Shown here: one piece after another, positions 39,101 to 50,147 of the stretch
How positions within the stretch are numbered: the first letter of the stretch is position 1
Layout: each line of letters opens with the position of its first letter
Origin: Candidatus Peregrinibacteria bacterium CG1_02_54_53
GTDB lineage: Bacteria; Patescibacteriota; Gracilibacteria; Peribacterales; Peribacteraceae
Assembly (NCBI GenBank): GCA_001872575.1
Contig: MNWP01000006.1
Coordinates: forward strand, 20,942 to 84,941
Reading direction: 5' to 3'
DNA length: 64,000 bases
Translations under genes and position numbers: made by a program
The notes under the pieces: model-generated
Told to the model about the DNA's origin: nothing
The model's database searches: none
The model's input: only the letters and a program-made list of their open reading frames with translations

Positions 39101-39936
39101 GCCTTTTTCCAGCACCTTTGCTGTTCTTTTGGAGGAAAAAATTCACCGGGGTATCCACGATCCAGCAGAAAAAAAGCCGAGGTCATTGCCTGAGTACGAT
39201 TTCCCAATCCCCCAATCACCTGTCCCTTTTCGTTTGTTTCTCCTTCAATAAATCCACGCCGCACTTTATCATGAAGGGCAGAAATCTCTTCTGTGGCGCT
39301 CTGTGCATCGATGCCAAGATTGAAAGGAGTTTCTGTCATTGCCAGCAGCTTTCCGGTTGTTGTTCCATCAACCAGATAGTGATAGCGAATGCGGATAACA
39401 TCATGCGTTTGAATATCCCTGAGCAGCGCTTCACTCCAGAGTCCCCCCTTTTTTCGCACTTCAATGAGCCGTTGTCCTGTCAGGAGATTGATATTCTCGT
39501 GCTGCAGTCGGGAACGGAAGAATTCCTCGAAATCATCGGGGATGCTGGCCGCTCTGCCGACCACTGCTTTGCCCAGACCAACGTTGCTGCCGGTACCGCC
39601 TCTTTTCTTTTGAAGAAAGAGAAGAAGATCCCCGTAGATTCCATTATCTTCCCAATTTCTTCTTACGTCGTCGAAGGCACTCATGCCTGCTTCGGTTGCC
39701 TGCCCTCCCACCGTTTCGCTTTCTGTAGCCAGTACGACCTTCGCTCCGTGCTCTGCTGCGGTTATAGCGGCACTTGTGCCGCCGAGGCTGGCACCGTAGA
39801 TCAAAATGTCAGTCTCTATGGTTGTTGTAACGGGGATTCTGTTTCGTATTAGATTAAGACCTACAACGATGCAGGTTGTTGCAATCAGAAGTACCGACAA
39901 GATGAGAGCGATTTTTCGAAACATAGCCGCAGACAT
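36160..39936 (-). CDS. Membrane-anchored FAD-dependent oxidoreductase with large insertion
   Basis: TDILIYGASLGGTSAAITAAEHGAKVVLATESETVGGQATEAGMSAFDD; PYIREGRRLVSKKIVTQEDLR late in the protein. Confidence 0.8.
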   Translation of the reverse strand: MSAAMFRKIALILSVLLIATTCIVVGLNLIRNRIPVTTTIETDILIYGASLGGTSAAITAAEHGAKVVLATESETVGGQATEAGMSAFDDVRRNWEDNGIYGDLLLFLQKKRGGTGSNVGLGKAVVGRAASIPDDFEEFFRSRLQHENINLLTGQRLIEVRKKGGLWSEALLRDIQTHDVIRIRYHYLVDGTTTGKLLAMTETPFNLGIDAQSATEEISALHDKVRRGFIEGETNEKGQVIGGLGNRTQAMTSAFFLLDRGYPGEFFPPKEQQRCWKKAGSGSAIADASVLVSSDIPCPLEIPVTTESSDIFDVYLVHQGGSVRVFAASPLWQDLPLSFDLALPANEQYTRVGAFPIEAGRTVSFSLVAQHGTSTKIEGLILVKKNILHEQALVLRPPFIRSSIQWKGFPAYAAEALIMTRERLPVTLPKLTFRGHHLEMQQLSPFLARIQIPELRNGMTLTDLAVEQLEPSAIVIIPTKVSAGSQVFDLTRSSRVLTNEKWAYNSPFRNIKQPVHEWDFSVTEDALYLSSISDTISRWWAMELLDADSNTKIQSQVFSTQMENRLLQPLFLSSLAKGKKYKLRLASSNDRPWGNVQLIIDSVENSSTYFSDNASKALPTPAGIYDIWIRSAKQQALTIATQPSTTPTPLHHTIRRTKQYEYAGKAFLFPGVTIRASDIFAQMIAVPSPSVDVYRRNSNSLQPPLSSTFAALPPGLYRSAMFSHDAPCPSQATIREENGSINTTFAWTHVEGNDICILERPFIIRQDPIQFDTHTGSEQKESFLYLFEDIPPLSTTWTFDFFPPMTSEQNPLSVSLFTHRNIVSPANVLKGEPVGLIPSNIGKNTMGITLVVTPASDLKTVSVADIDSPKLIEQSRERAAAYAYWMRYAAAPLPEKYGCDPSHFTCTPKRMQLVIGLATDHYSPFFNQPYIREGRRLVSKKIVTQEDLRIDTKYCPDKKCPSDCFTGKNFPDWCVAKNQTAVLFEDALAAVQYQLDFHGIYTTEEYYASVLPLLEANRQLLNNFPSILEIASVFSLSKPAEVSLNMLLPANGANIFPASLNTGVSQIANSFYRTHVNEIAIGQAIGRVLSYCLATDQNPFALEGTPLRQLQLAMIREGTVLYPIDNISNDPLLLLGTQYLILTGSLIPRVHVPPLSVDRLNYSIDSNQALSASDDSIVTQLLEHHDGVLTYQALLPVAIGENLEGEALVAKSKQLGLLDDKLKNLSASNLLQTPVLKGDLYRAIGFRVKNNTLPPLDR

Positions 39937-40052
39937 CAGATTACCAGTAACTTCTAATAGTTACCATTTATGGACTGATTGAACGCATTTTCCCTCATCA
40001 CAACGAGACGGTAAACCCTCGCATTCTCTCAACCAATAACACGGTAGTGAGG

Positions 40053-42530
40053 TTATCTCTTTCGTCCGTTCTTTTGCAGGGGAATGACATGCCCATCGAG
40101 CAGCTCTACAGAGCCACCGCCTACGCCCAATGCCCATGGCGCTCCAGCCTGTGCGGGCATGCGCTTTTTCTCCTTGTTCTCAAAAAGCAGAGGATCACCA
40201 CTTACAGTTGGGGGTGCGGCTAACGAGACATGCGCAAGAGGCTTGGAATCGCCGTTTCCTGCAATCTGTGCATCAATCGCCATGCCCCCCGGAACTACTC
40301 GAACCGTCACGAGACACATGTATTCCCGGCCATCTTCAGTGATAACAGGCTGTTGATGATCGCCGAATGCTGCGGTATCGCGCCTCTGACTACTGAAGAA
40401 TGACGTCCCTTCCAGATCAAAACCTGATCGGTACGCGCCAGCTGCTTTCTTGTCCATGTTTCCATCCCAATAGAGACTAATGCTCCTGCCATTGGGAAGG
40501 GGAACCGCGAACGCGGTCACGCCTTGCATGCCATCTGGCCAGCGACCATTTGCAGTGCGTTTGAAAACGAAACGAAATGCATACTGCCCGCTTTGAATAA
40601 CCTTTTGGCTTTCAGCAGACAACGGAAGATTGATGGCGGCAACCCAGGCGTGAGTTCCGGAACTTCCTTGCAGGAGTTTTAATTGTCCTTCTTTATTTTT
40701 TACCTGCCATCGTTCGCGCGCAACAAATCCTTTCTTGATGAGAGCTTCGAGATCTTCGCCTAACAGATCCACGGCTCCAGGAGGCAGTATATTCGGCACA
40801 TCAACGCGAACGTCAGGTGGTTCTGTCTGTGCAACTTCAACCGGTGGACGCATCGGTGCACCTCTGAAGAAGCCCAGATCACCGGAATGCTCATGCAGGA
40901 GCCTACGTTTCATGTCTTTGACGCGTGCCGTGAGGATCGCAGAATCCGATTTCGGCTCTGCAAGCTCCAGACAGTGTACTGCCATGGCTACTGCTCCAGG
41001 ACCTGCCATATCGGCAGAGACGAGGTCTTGTGCGAGCTGATAGAGATCAGTTGCCGGAAGGGTGTCACTCTGGTCAACACGTGCCGCCAGATTGCCGAGT
41101 ACAGAGCCTTTTTGGGTTTGTAATGCAGTAGAGAACGACCAGTCTCCCTGTTCAAGACAGCGATACGCACCCACTGCCCCATTTGCCTCAGGATCGTCGG
41201 GATTTGAGGCCAATGTCTGTCGGTGAGCGGCGATTCCCTGCGATGCGAATGTTTTTTCAAGCTGGGTCACCAAGCGGAGCATGTCAGCGCATTCCTCCGT
41301 ATCGGCTGAGGGGCTCCTTCTCAGAGAAGCCAGGAATCGCTTCGCTCCATCGAAATCATCCTGCGCACACAGACTGCGGGCCACTCCGGAGGCATGTGTC
41401 ATAACCTGTTCAATGTTTCCACCCTTCTGTTTGGCGGCCTCCTGCACGGCAGCAATGGCCTGCCCAATCATCGAATCATCAACATCAAACAGGCGCTGCA
41501 TTTCTGCAAGCACGGTCATGACGGTGCCGAGGTTGTTTTCGCCACGCGCTTTTTCAAGAGCGACCTGGAGCAAAACCCACTGTTCCACGGGTTTCTCAGT
41601 TCGCTGTATCTGTTCCAGTAACTGCTCCACGCTCTGCTTACGCAATGTGGGGCTCCGGAACAGGTCGTTGTAGGGAGCCAGTTCTTCGTCAGTGGGCTGC
41701 GCCCGGCGCTTGGGAGGCGAAGGCTCGATGGGGGCGGCCTCCTTCGATTCGGGAGTAACGGGGGTAACATCAGCAGGCTCCGGCCTTATTTGCGGCTCAG
41801 CAGGTGATTCGGGTTGGAAGAGAGGAGGAAGTGTCGGTTCCTCCTGCTGAGGGATGACCTGCGGTTCCGGCTCAACAATGTCGACAGGTTCTGCGGGGAC
41901 TGCAGGTTCTTTAGTCACCGGTTGTGGCTGCGTGAGTTCCGGTGTGTTCGGTGGCAACATTCTCTCAGCAGATACTGTCGGTTGCTTGTCGGGAATCGAT
42001 GATTTATTCGCCAGAACTCCGCCGACTGTAGCGGCGATACCCGCAGCCGCAGCGGTTATCCACGGGTGGCGCTTGATTCTTTCGGCTATGCCTGCGAGCG
42101 GCTTCGTCGGGCGACGGACGACAGCTGGGGTCAATTCGGCGATCGTATCGTGGGTCGCTGATGTTTCGCTGTTTACATTCTTTCCGTTGCCATTTCCGTT
42201 ACCCAGGCGACTGAGTTTTTCGTCGTACTTCCCTCGTTTTTCTGTCGTCAAAAGAACTTCTGCTGCGGCGTTCACTTCATCGAGAATATGACCTGCTAAA
42301 TGCGCATGTTTGGGATCTTCTTTCTGCTCCCTCGCAAGAAGATCTCTGCGCGCGTGAACCGCCATAGCAATGGTGCTCTCATCGGCACCATTTGTAATTC
42401 CAAGCAGCTCATAGTATGAGCAAGGTCTGTGATCCTTTGGAATATTGAGCCATTCAGAATACGGATCAAAGCCATTCCCGTGCTCGTGGCGTCCGTGTGC
42501 CCCGTCTGTCGGATGATCAGTGGTGGCCAT
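40053..42530 (-). CDS. Large protein with planctomycete-style N-terminal motif, one TM, Pro/Glu-rich linker
   Basis: DPYSEWLNIPKDHRPCSYYELLGITNGADESTI...ILDEVNAAAEVLLTTEKRGKYDEKL; TM WITAAAAGIAATVGGVLA. Start at MATTDHPT. Confidence 0.7.
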   Translation of the reverse strand: MATTDHPTDGAHGRHEHGNGFDPYSEWLNIPKDHRPCSYYELLGITNGADESTIAMAVHARRDLLAREQKEDPKHAHLAGHILDEVNAAAEVLLTTEKRGKYDEKLSRLGNGNGNGKNVNSETSATHDTIAELTPAVVRRPTKPLAGIAERIKRHPWITAAAAGIAATVGGVLANKSSIPDKQPTVSAERMLPPNTPELTQPQPVTKEPAVPAEPVDIVEPEPQVIPQQEEPTLPPLFQPESPAEPQIRPEPADVTPVTPESKEAAPIEPSPPKRRAQPTDEELAPYNDLFRSPTLRKQSVEQLLEQIQRTEKPVEQWVLLQVALEKARGENNLGTVMTVLAEMQRLFDVDDSMIGQAIAAVQEAAKQKGGNIEQVMTHASGVARSLCAQDDFDGAKRFLASLRRSPSADTEECADMLRLVTQLEKTFASQGIAAHRQTLASNPDDPEANGAVGAYRCLEQGDWSFSTALQTQKGSVLGNLAARVDQSDTLPATDLYQLAQDLVSADMAGPGAVAMAVHCLELAEPKSDSAILTARVKDMKRRLLHEHSGDLGFFRGAPMRPPVEVAQTEPPDVRVDVPNILPPGAVDLLGEDLEALIKKGFVARERWQVKNKEGQLKLLQGSSGTHAWVAAINLPLSAESQKVIQSGQYAFRFVFKRTANGRWPDGMQGVTAFAVPLPNGRSISLYWDGNMDKKAAGAYRSGFDLEGTSFFSSQRRDTAAFGDHQQPVITEDGREYMCLVTVRVVPGGMAIDAQIAGNGDSKPLAHVSLAAPPTVSGDPLLFENKEKKRMPAQAGAPWALGVGGGSVELLDGHVIPLQKNGRKR

Positions 42531-42590
42531 CGGGTACAGTCTCCCGCAGAACAGATGAATTGTCAAGTTATCTTCACATAGCCAATGCTA

Positions 42591-44858
<2,268 letters not shown>

Positions 44859-44982
44859 TCACCTCTCGGACCCTCCTAACTTCTAAAACCTCCTGAACTT
44901 CTTGAACTGTCAATTGCATTCCATTTCGGAAGAGTGAAGATGCCGCCGACAGTTCATCCACCTTCCTTTTCGCCCCTCTTTT

Positions 44983-45219
44983 ATGATGATGACCGATGAC
45001 ATTCTGGCAACGCTTGAAAAGATCGACCAACAGATCGTTCGCCTTATTGCAGACCGTCGCGATCTCGTGGCACAGGTGCCGGGGGGCCTGAGTGCGGATC
45101 AGGAGGTGGAAGCCATGAGCTTGTGGATAGACGAGGCCGTAGAGCGTGAGCTGCCCGAGGACCCCATGGAGAAGATGGGCAAGCTGTTGAGCCAGGTGTG
45201 CCGGAAGAGAGGGGAGTAG
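44983..45219 (+). CDS. Small chorismate-mutase-like (type II) protein
   Basis: DDILATLEKIDQQIVRLIADRRDLVAQV. Confidence 0.5.
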   Translation: MMMTDDILATLEKIDQQIVRLIADRRDLVAQVPGGLSADQEVEAMSLWIDEAVERELPEDPMEKMGKLLSQVCRKRGE

Positions 45220-45238
45220 ATGGGGAACTTAGGCTTCG

Positions 45239-45267
45239 TTGCAAAATACGTTATAAAGATGTATAAT
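45239..45267 (+). promoter_or_regulatory. Sigma70-type promoter
   Basis: TTGCAA - 17 bp - TATAAT, upstream of the 45298 glycosyltransferase start. Confidence 0.75.
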
Positions 45268-45297
45268 TGCACTTACACATACAAACTTCCCCACCGT

Positions 45298-46056
45298 ATG
45301 CCGAAGCTCTCGATTATCCTTCCGTGCTACAACGAAGAACAGGTGATCGCCATGACGGTGCAGCGCGTCATGCAGTGGCTGGGAACAGGCCGCCATGATG
45401 CGGAAGTGATTGCGGTGGATAATGCCTCCACAGACAACACCCCGTCCGTTCTGCGTGAGCTCTGCCAGAGATATCCGATTCTTCGCGTCGTCACGCGTGA
45501 GCTCAACGGGGGCTATGGTTCATCCGTACGTTCCGGATGTGATGCCGCACAGGGAGAGATCATTGCCTGGATGGATGCGGACGGCCAATTCGATGTGCAG
45601 GATTTTGATACCCTCCTCCCCCATCTCGCCTCCGTTGATTTCGTCTCGGGCATCCGCGCGAAGCGTTCTGATTCCTGGATGCGCCTGCTGCTCGGCCGCA
45701 TGTGGGACGGTGTCATCCGCATCTGTTTCGGCATCCGCGCACGCGATATTGATTGCGGCATGAAGGCGTTTCGGCATGATGTCTGGCCGCTCATCCGCCC
45801 GACCATCACGGTCGGCGACGCGTTCAATTCAGAGTTGTTCTTCCGTTTGCAGCGGTGCGGTCTTACATGGCAGCAAAAGCCGGTCCGGCACTTGCCTCGT
45901 CTGACCGGAAAGTCAGGGAGTGTGCGACTTCCAGATATTCTGAAGGCAGTCATCGACACAGTCAGACTGTTCTTTGCGGCACGGTTCGGCAGTCTCCGAT
46001 GCCCTCCGCCACACCATCGTCCAGATCTTGCCGTCGTTCCCCCTATGCATACATGA
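45298..46056 (+). CDS. Family 2 glycosyltransferase
   Basis: MPKLSIILPCYNEEQVIAMTVQRVM...VDNASTDNTPSVL. Confidence 0.9.
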   Translation: MPKLSIILPCYNEEQVIAMTVQRVMQWLGTGRHDAEVIAVDNASTDNTPSVLRELCQRYPILRVVTRELNGGYGSSVRSGCDAAQGEIIAWMDADGQFDVQDFDTLLPHLASVDFVSGIRAKRSDSWMRLLLGRMWDGVIRICFGIRARDIDCGMKAFRHDVWPLIRPTITVGDAFNSELFFRLQRCGLTWQQKPVRHLPRLTGKSGSVRLPDILKAVIDTVRLFFAARFGSLRCPPPHHRPDLAVVPPMHT

Positions 46057-46880
46057 AAATTATTCTTCTCTGCGGCGGCAAAGGTACGCGACTTCATGAG
46101 GAGACGGAGTTCAGACCGAAACCGATGGTAACCATTGGCGGACGGCCCATTCTGTGGCACATCATGAAAACATTTGACTATTACGGTTTCTCCGATTTCA
46201 TCTGTTGTCTTGGGTATCGTGGTGAGGTCATTAAAGATTACTTTCTCAACTACGAATCAATGCACAGAGATTTGACCGTCTCACTCGACCGACAGAAGCC
46301 AGTTATCTATCACGGAGAGCCAAATGAACGACATTTTCAGGTAACCCTCGCGGAGACGGGATCGGAGAATAATTCGGGTTCCCGTGTGAAACAGACCCGA
46401 AAGTACGTCGATGGCGATGGCGATGATATTTTCATGGTGACGTATGGCGATGGAGTGGCCGATATCGACATTCCCAAGCTTCTCGCCTTTCATCGTTCCC
46501 ACGGAAAGCTGGCCACGGTCACGACGGTGAATCCTGCCTCGCGTTTCGCGCTCATCCAGTTCGACGAGAGCGGCAAGGTGGTGACGTACAAAGAGAAGCC
46601 GAAAATGCACAGCTGGATCAGCGTGGGCTACTTCGTCTTCGACAAGCGCGTGTTCGACTATCTGAGCGAGGCGCCCGAAAGCATGCTCGAAAAGGAGCCG
46701 CTCGAGCGGCTCGCGCGGGAGGGGCAGCTGATGGCGTACAAACATGACGGATTCTTCTATGCCATGGATACGTTCCGCGACTTCACTTTCCTCAATGACC
46801 TCTGGAACCAGAGCAAGGCCCCGTGGGCGGTCTGGGACCAGGAGCGTCATGGTTCCTCCACGCTCGATGTCAGCCTCTGA
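46053..46880 (+). CDS. rfbF: Glucose-1-phosphate cytidylyltransferase
   Basis: [50 protein letters not shown]. Confidence 0.93.
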   Translation: MKIILLCGGKGTRLHEETEFRPKPMVTIGGRPILWHIMKTFDYYGFSDFICCLGYRGEVIKDYFLNYESMHRDLTVSLDRQKPVIYHGEPNERHFQVTLAETGSENNSGSRVKQTRKYVDGDGDDIFMVTYGDGVADIDIPKLLAFHRSHGKLATVTTVNPASRFALIQFDESGKVVTYKEKPKMHSWISVGYFVFDKRVFDYLSEAPESMLEKEPLERLAREGQLMAYKHDGFFYAMDTFRDFTFLNDLWNQSKAPWAVWDQERHGSSTLDVSL

Positions 46881-47868
46881 CCGATCCGCCTTCTGGCGCG
46901 ACCGTCCCGTCCTCGTGACGGGAGGGACCGGCTTTGTGGGTTCCTGGCTTGTGGCACGGCTTCTGGAGCTTGGGGCGAACGTGGTCTGTCTGGTGCGCGA
47001 TTGGGTGCCCGAGTCGGAATTGATCCGCTCCGGATCCATCAGACGCGCGACACTGGTCCGCGGCGATCTGTGCGATGCATCACTGCTCGAGCGCACACTG
47101 GCGGAGTATCAGATCGATACGGTTTTCCACCTCGCCGCACAGGCGATCGTGGGCGTGGCGAACAAGAGTCCGGTGCCGACCTTCCACGCCAATATCGAGG
47201 GCACGTGGTTGCTGCTGGAGGCCTGCCGGCGCACGGAGGTGAAGTCCATTGTCATTGCGTCTTCGGACAAGGCCTACGGCGAGCACGACGTTTTGCCCTA
47301 CACCGAGTCGATGGCCCTGCAGGGGCGGCACCCGTACGACGTCAGCAAATCGTGTGCGGATCTGATCGCGCAGAGCTATGCCGTGTCTTTCGCCCTCCCC
47401 GTCGCCATCACGCGGTGTGCCAACTACTTCGGGGGCGGGGACCTGAACTGGAACCGCGTCGTGCCGGGCACGCTTCGATCCCTTCTGCACAATGAGCGTC
47501 CCAGTCTTCGCTCTGACGGCACGTTCGTGCGCGATTACCTGTACGTGGAAGACGGCGTCGAGGCGTATCTGCTTACGGCGGAGAAACTCTCCGTTTCACC
47601 CGACCTCAAAGGACAAGCCTTCAACTTCTCGTACGAAATGCCGCTCTCGGTACTGGATATCGTCCGGAAGATCATTGCCCTGATCGGATCTGACCTGAAG
47701 CCGGATATCCGCAACGAGGCCTCGAATGAAATTCCCCGGCAGTATCTGGATTCATCCAAGGCGCAGAAAGTATTGGGCTGGGCATCGCGCTTTGGATTCG
47801 ACGAAGCGATGCAACGAACCATTCAGTGGTACCGGGAGTACTTCTCACGAAATACTTCTTCGCATTAA
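46867..47868 (+). CDS. rfbG: CDP-glucose 4,6-dehydratase-like SDR
   Basis: [32 protein letters not shown]...[23 protein letters not shown]; follows rfbF. Confidence 0.88.
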   Translation: MSASDRSAFWRDRPVLVTGGTGFVGSWLVARLLELGANVVCLVRDWVPESELIRSGSIRRATLVRGDLCDASLLERTLAEYQIDTVFHLAAQAIVGVANKSPVPTFHANIEGTWLLLEACRRTEVKSIVIASSDKAYGEHDVLPYTESMALQGRHPYDVSKSCADLIAQSYAVSFALPVAITRCANYFGGGDLNWNRVVPGTLRSLLHNERPSLRSDGTFVRDYLYVEDGVEAYLLTAEKLSVSPDLKGQAFNFSYEMPLSVLDIVRKIIALIGSDLKPDIRNEASNEIPRQYLDSSKAQKVLGWASRFGFDEAMQRTIQWYREYFSRNTSSH

Positions 47869-47872
47869 GCAC

Positions 47873-48892
47873 ATGAAACTCACTCCACAAGTCGTCTTTG
47901 CACAGGCACGCGAACGCAACGCATCCGATGTGCACGTGACGGCGGGGTATCCCATCTTTATCCGCGTCGACGGCGAGCTCGTGCCCTTAAGCGACGAGAA
48001 GATGATGCCCGAGGCTACGGAGGCGTTCGTGCGTGCGGTGCTGGGGCCCGAGGTGTGGAAGCGTTTCGAGCACGACCGCGAGATCGACCTGTCGTTCGCC
48101 GCGGAAGGTGACGGTCGGCTGCGCGTGAACTGCCACTTCGAACGGGGGCAGCCGGGCCTCGTCGCCCGCCTCATTCCCACGCAGGTTCCCTCACTCAACG
48201 CAGTCGGCCTGCAGGGGATTGCAGAACCGCTCTGTGCGCTCTTAGAAGGGCTGATCCTGCTCACGGGTCCCACGGGCTCGGGCAAATCGACCTCGCTTGC
48301 CGCCATGATCCAGCACATCAATACGGAGCGCGCGGCGAGCATCGTCACGCTCGAAGATCCCATCGAGTTTCTCTTCCCCGAAGGCAGGAGCGTCATCCGC
48401 CAGCGCGAGCTGGGTTCCGATTTCACCACCTTTCCCGAGGCGCTGCGGCATGTGCTGCGGCAGGACCCCAACGTGATCATGGTGGGCGAAATGCGCGACC
48501 TTAAGACCGTTGCATCGGTGCTCACGCTCGCTGAGACGGGGCACCTCATCCTCGCGACTCTCCACACGCCCAATACCGTGCAGACCATCGACCGCATCGT
48601 GGATGTCTTCCCCCCGCACCAGCAATCACAGGTGAGGTCGCAGCTCTCGCTCTCGCTCAGGGCCGTGATCGCGCAGAAGCTGGTTCCGTCTTCGAAGGGA
48701 GGGCGCGTAGCGGTACGCGAGATCCTCATGAATACGCCGGCCGTGGCCAATATCATCCGCGATCACCGGCTGCAGGAGCTGCCTTCCGTGCTTCAGACGG
48801 GCGGTGAGCAGGGGATGCGGATGTTCGAAAAAGATGCGGAGCGTCTGGTGAAAGAGGGGATCATCACGAAAGAAGTGGCGAAGGGGATGTAG
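47873..48892 (+). CDS. pilT: PilT-type twitching-motility ATPase
   Basis: ARERNASDVHVTAGYPIFIRVDGEL; LLTGPTGSGKSTSLAAMI; GEMRDLKT. Confidence 0.93.
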   Translation: MKLTPQVVFAQARERNASDVHVTAGYPIFIRVDGELVPLSDEKMMPEATEAFVRAVLGPEVWKRFEHDREIDLSFAAEGDGRLRVNCHFERGQPGLVARLIPTQVPSLNAVGLQGIAEPLCALLEGLILLTGPTGSGKSTSLAAMIQHINTERAASIVTLEDPIEFLFPEGRSVIRQRELGSDFTTFPEALRHVLRQDPNVIMVGEMRDLKTVASVLTLAETGHLILATLHTPNTVQTIDRIVDVFPPHQQSQVRSQLSLSLRAVIAQKLVPSSKGGRVAVREILMNTPAVANIIRDHRLQELPSVLQTGGEQGMRMFEKDAERLVKEGIITKEVAKGM

Positions 48893-48900
48893 GGGAAGGT

Positions 48901-48985
48901 GAGGAAAGTAAGGAAGGTAAGGAAAGGCAGGAAAGTAAGGAAGGGAAGGAAGGGCAGAAAAGAAAGGAGAATGAAGAAAGCAAGG
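48901..48985 (+). repeat. Purine-rich degenerate repeat tract
   Basis: GAGGAAAGTAAGGAAGGTAAGGAAAGGCAGGAAAGTAAGG...; 30-bp unit GTAAGGAAAGGCAGGAAAGTAAGGAAGGGA (48917-48946) recurs exactly at 49898-49927. Confidence 0.85.
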
Positions 48986-48999
48986 ATAAGGAAAACACT

Positions 49000-49383
49000 T
49001 CATTTCTTTCCATGAGACTCCCATCCGGGTGGTGGTGGCCTATCTCGCCAGCCCGGAGGTCCCTCTTTGGTACCGATCATGATCGGTGGGGATCCGGTGC
49101 ACTCGCGCATCTCCATGCCGTCGCGGCTGCAGTTGATGATCCTGAAGTTCTCGAAGCGGCAGCGGACGAAATCAACATCGTCCATGTAGATATTCTCGAA
49201 CGTCGTGTTGCGGAAGGTGCAATCCTCGAAGAGGGAGCCAGTCATACTTCCGCCGGTAACATGGGCTTCGATAAATTCCCTGTTTTTCCATGGATAATCC
49301 AGACTGTATCCCTTTTCGGAAAGTATGAATTCTCCACTGAAATGTTGCCGACTCAAGACTGCATCCAGATTTTCCATCATTGA
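49000..49383 (-). CDS. Pentapeptide-repeat-like protein
   Basis: GSLFEDCTFRNTTFENIYMDDVDFVRCRFENFRIINC; start at MMENLDAV. Confidence 0.6.
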   Translation of the reverse strand, partial: SMMENLDAVLSRQHFSGEFILSEKGYSLDYPWKNREFIEAHVTGGSMTGSLFEDCTFRNTTFENIYMDDVDFVRCRFENFRIINCSRDGMEMRECTGSPPIMIGTKEGPPGWRDRPPPPGWESHGKK

Positions 49384-49487
49384 CAATGGTACAGAGAGAG
49401 AGCTAGTCCGCAAAGCTCAAGTTGCAAGGCTTGAGGATTCGAGAGCTGTTCTTTGAAAAGAATCCGAGGAGAAAGGAGGTGATATTC

Positions 49488-49703
49488 ATGGCTGATGCTA
49501 TTAAGCGCAACAATGGTGAGTGGCTGATTCCACTCCCCGGTGCGACGAATACTCATCTTAACCACTACCATGTGGCCGCAGATGGGACGATTCTGTCGAT
49601 CGTGGAGAACGGAGTCCATCAGTACAATCGCCAGGAAATTCGCGACAATATCAGCACAGCGACAGGAATGACTTTCCCGCCACATGACTTCCGTAGGGAG
49701 TAG
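49488..49703 (+). CDS. 71-aa orphan protein
   Basis: MADAIKRNNGEWLIPLPGATNTHLNHYHVAADGTILSIVENGVHQYNRQEIRDNISTATGMTFPPHDFRRE preceded by AAAGGAGGTGAT. Confidence 0.7.
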   Translation: MADAIKRNNGEWLIPLPGATNTHLNHYHVAADGTILSIVENGVHQYNRQEIRDNISTATGMTFPPHDFRRE

Positions 49704-49756
49704 CCTTGCCGCTCTGACTTGAGATGAGCAGCATCTCATCAGCTGAATAGCTCTCT

Positions 49757-49787
49757 AGGCCCGCCTCCTCGGTGCGGGTCTATTTTT
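49757..49787 (+). terminator. Rho-independent terminator
   Basis: AGGCCCGC-loop-GCGGGTCT followed by ATTTTTG. Confidence 0.7.
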
Positions 49788-49937
49788 GTGCAATGGAGTT
49801 ATTGGTTTTATAAGGGCGTGATCATCAAAGAGGCCTGCCCGGCGTAGCTCCGCAGTTGTAGAGAGGAGTCGGGTGGCGAAGGAGATGTAAAAGATAAGTA
49901 AGGAAAGGCAGGAAAGTAAGGAAGGGACATTACCAAT

Positions 49938-50147
49938 TTGTCATGCTGAGGAATCCCGCGTAGCGGGATGTCTCGAAGCATGAGTACAAGACGATTAGCT
50001 CTTTCTTAGAAGTAACCACCCGCTTGTCACACTGAGGAGCCCGCAGGGCGTCTCGAAGTGCGACCGAGAGTTCCTCGGAGCCACTGCCCGTTGACGGTGT
50101 CGCCCTTCGAGACGTCGTCCCCCGGGACTCCTCCTCAGGGTGACACC
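49938..50147. repeat. REP-like repeats (two direct, one inverted copy)
   Basis: TTGTCATGCTGAGGAATCCCGCG..TCTCGAAG (49938), TTGTCACACTGAGGAGCCCGCAGGGCGTCTCGAAG (50024), inverted CTTCGAGACGTCGTCCCCCGGGACTCCTCCTCAGGGTGACACC (50096-50147). Confidence 0.8.

Noticed and set aside
46281-47096. 271-aa minus ORF opposite rfbF
   Set aside because: Antisense shadow of a well-conserved nucleotidyltransferase.
48901-48985. CRISPR array
   Set aside because: Repeat units are short, degenerate and purine-only with no unique spacers; no cas genes in the window. No CRISPR array was seen anywhere else.
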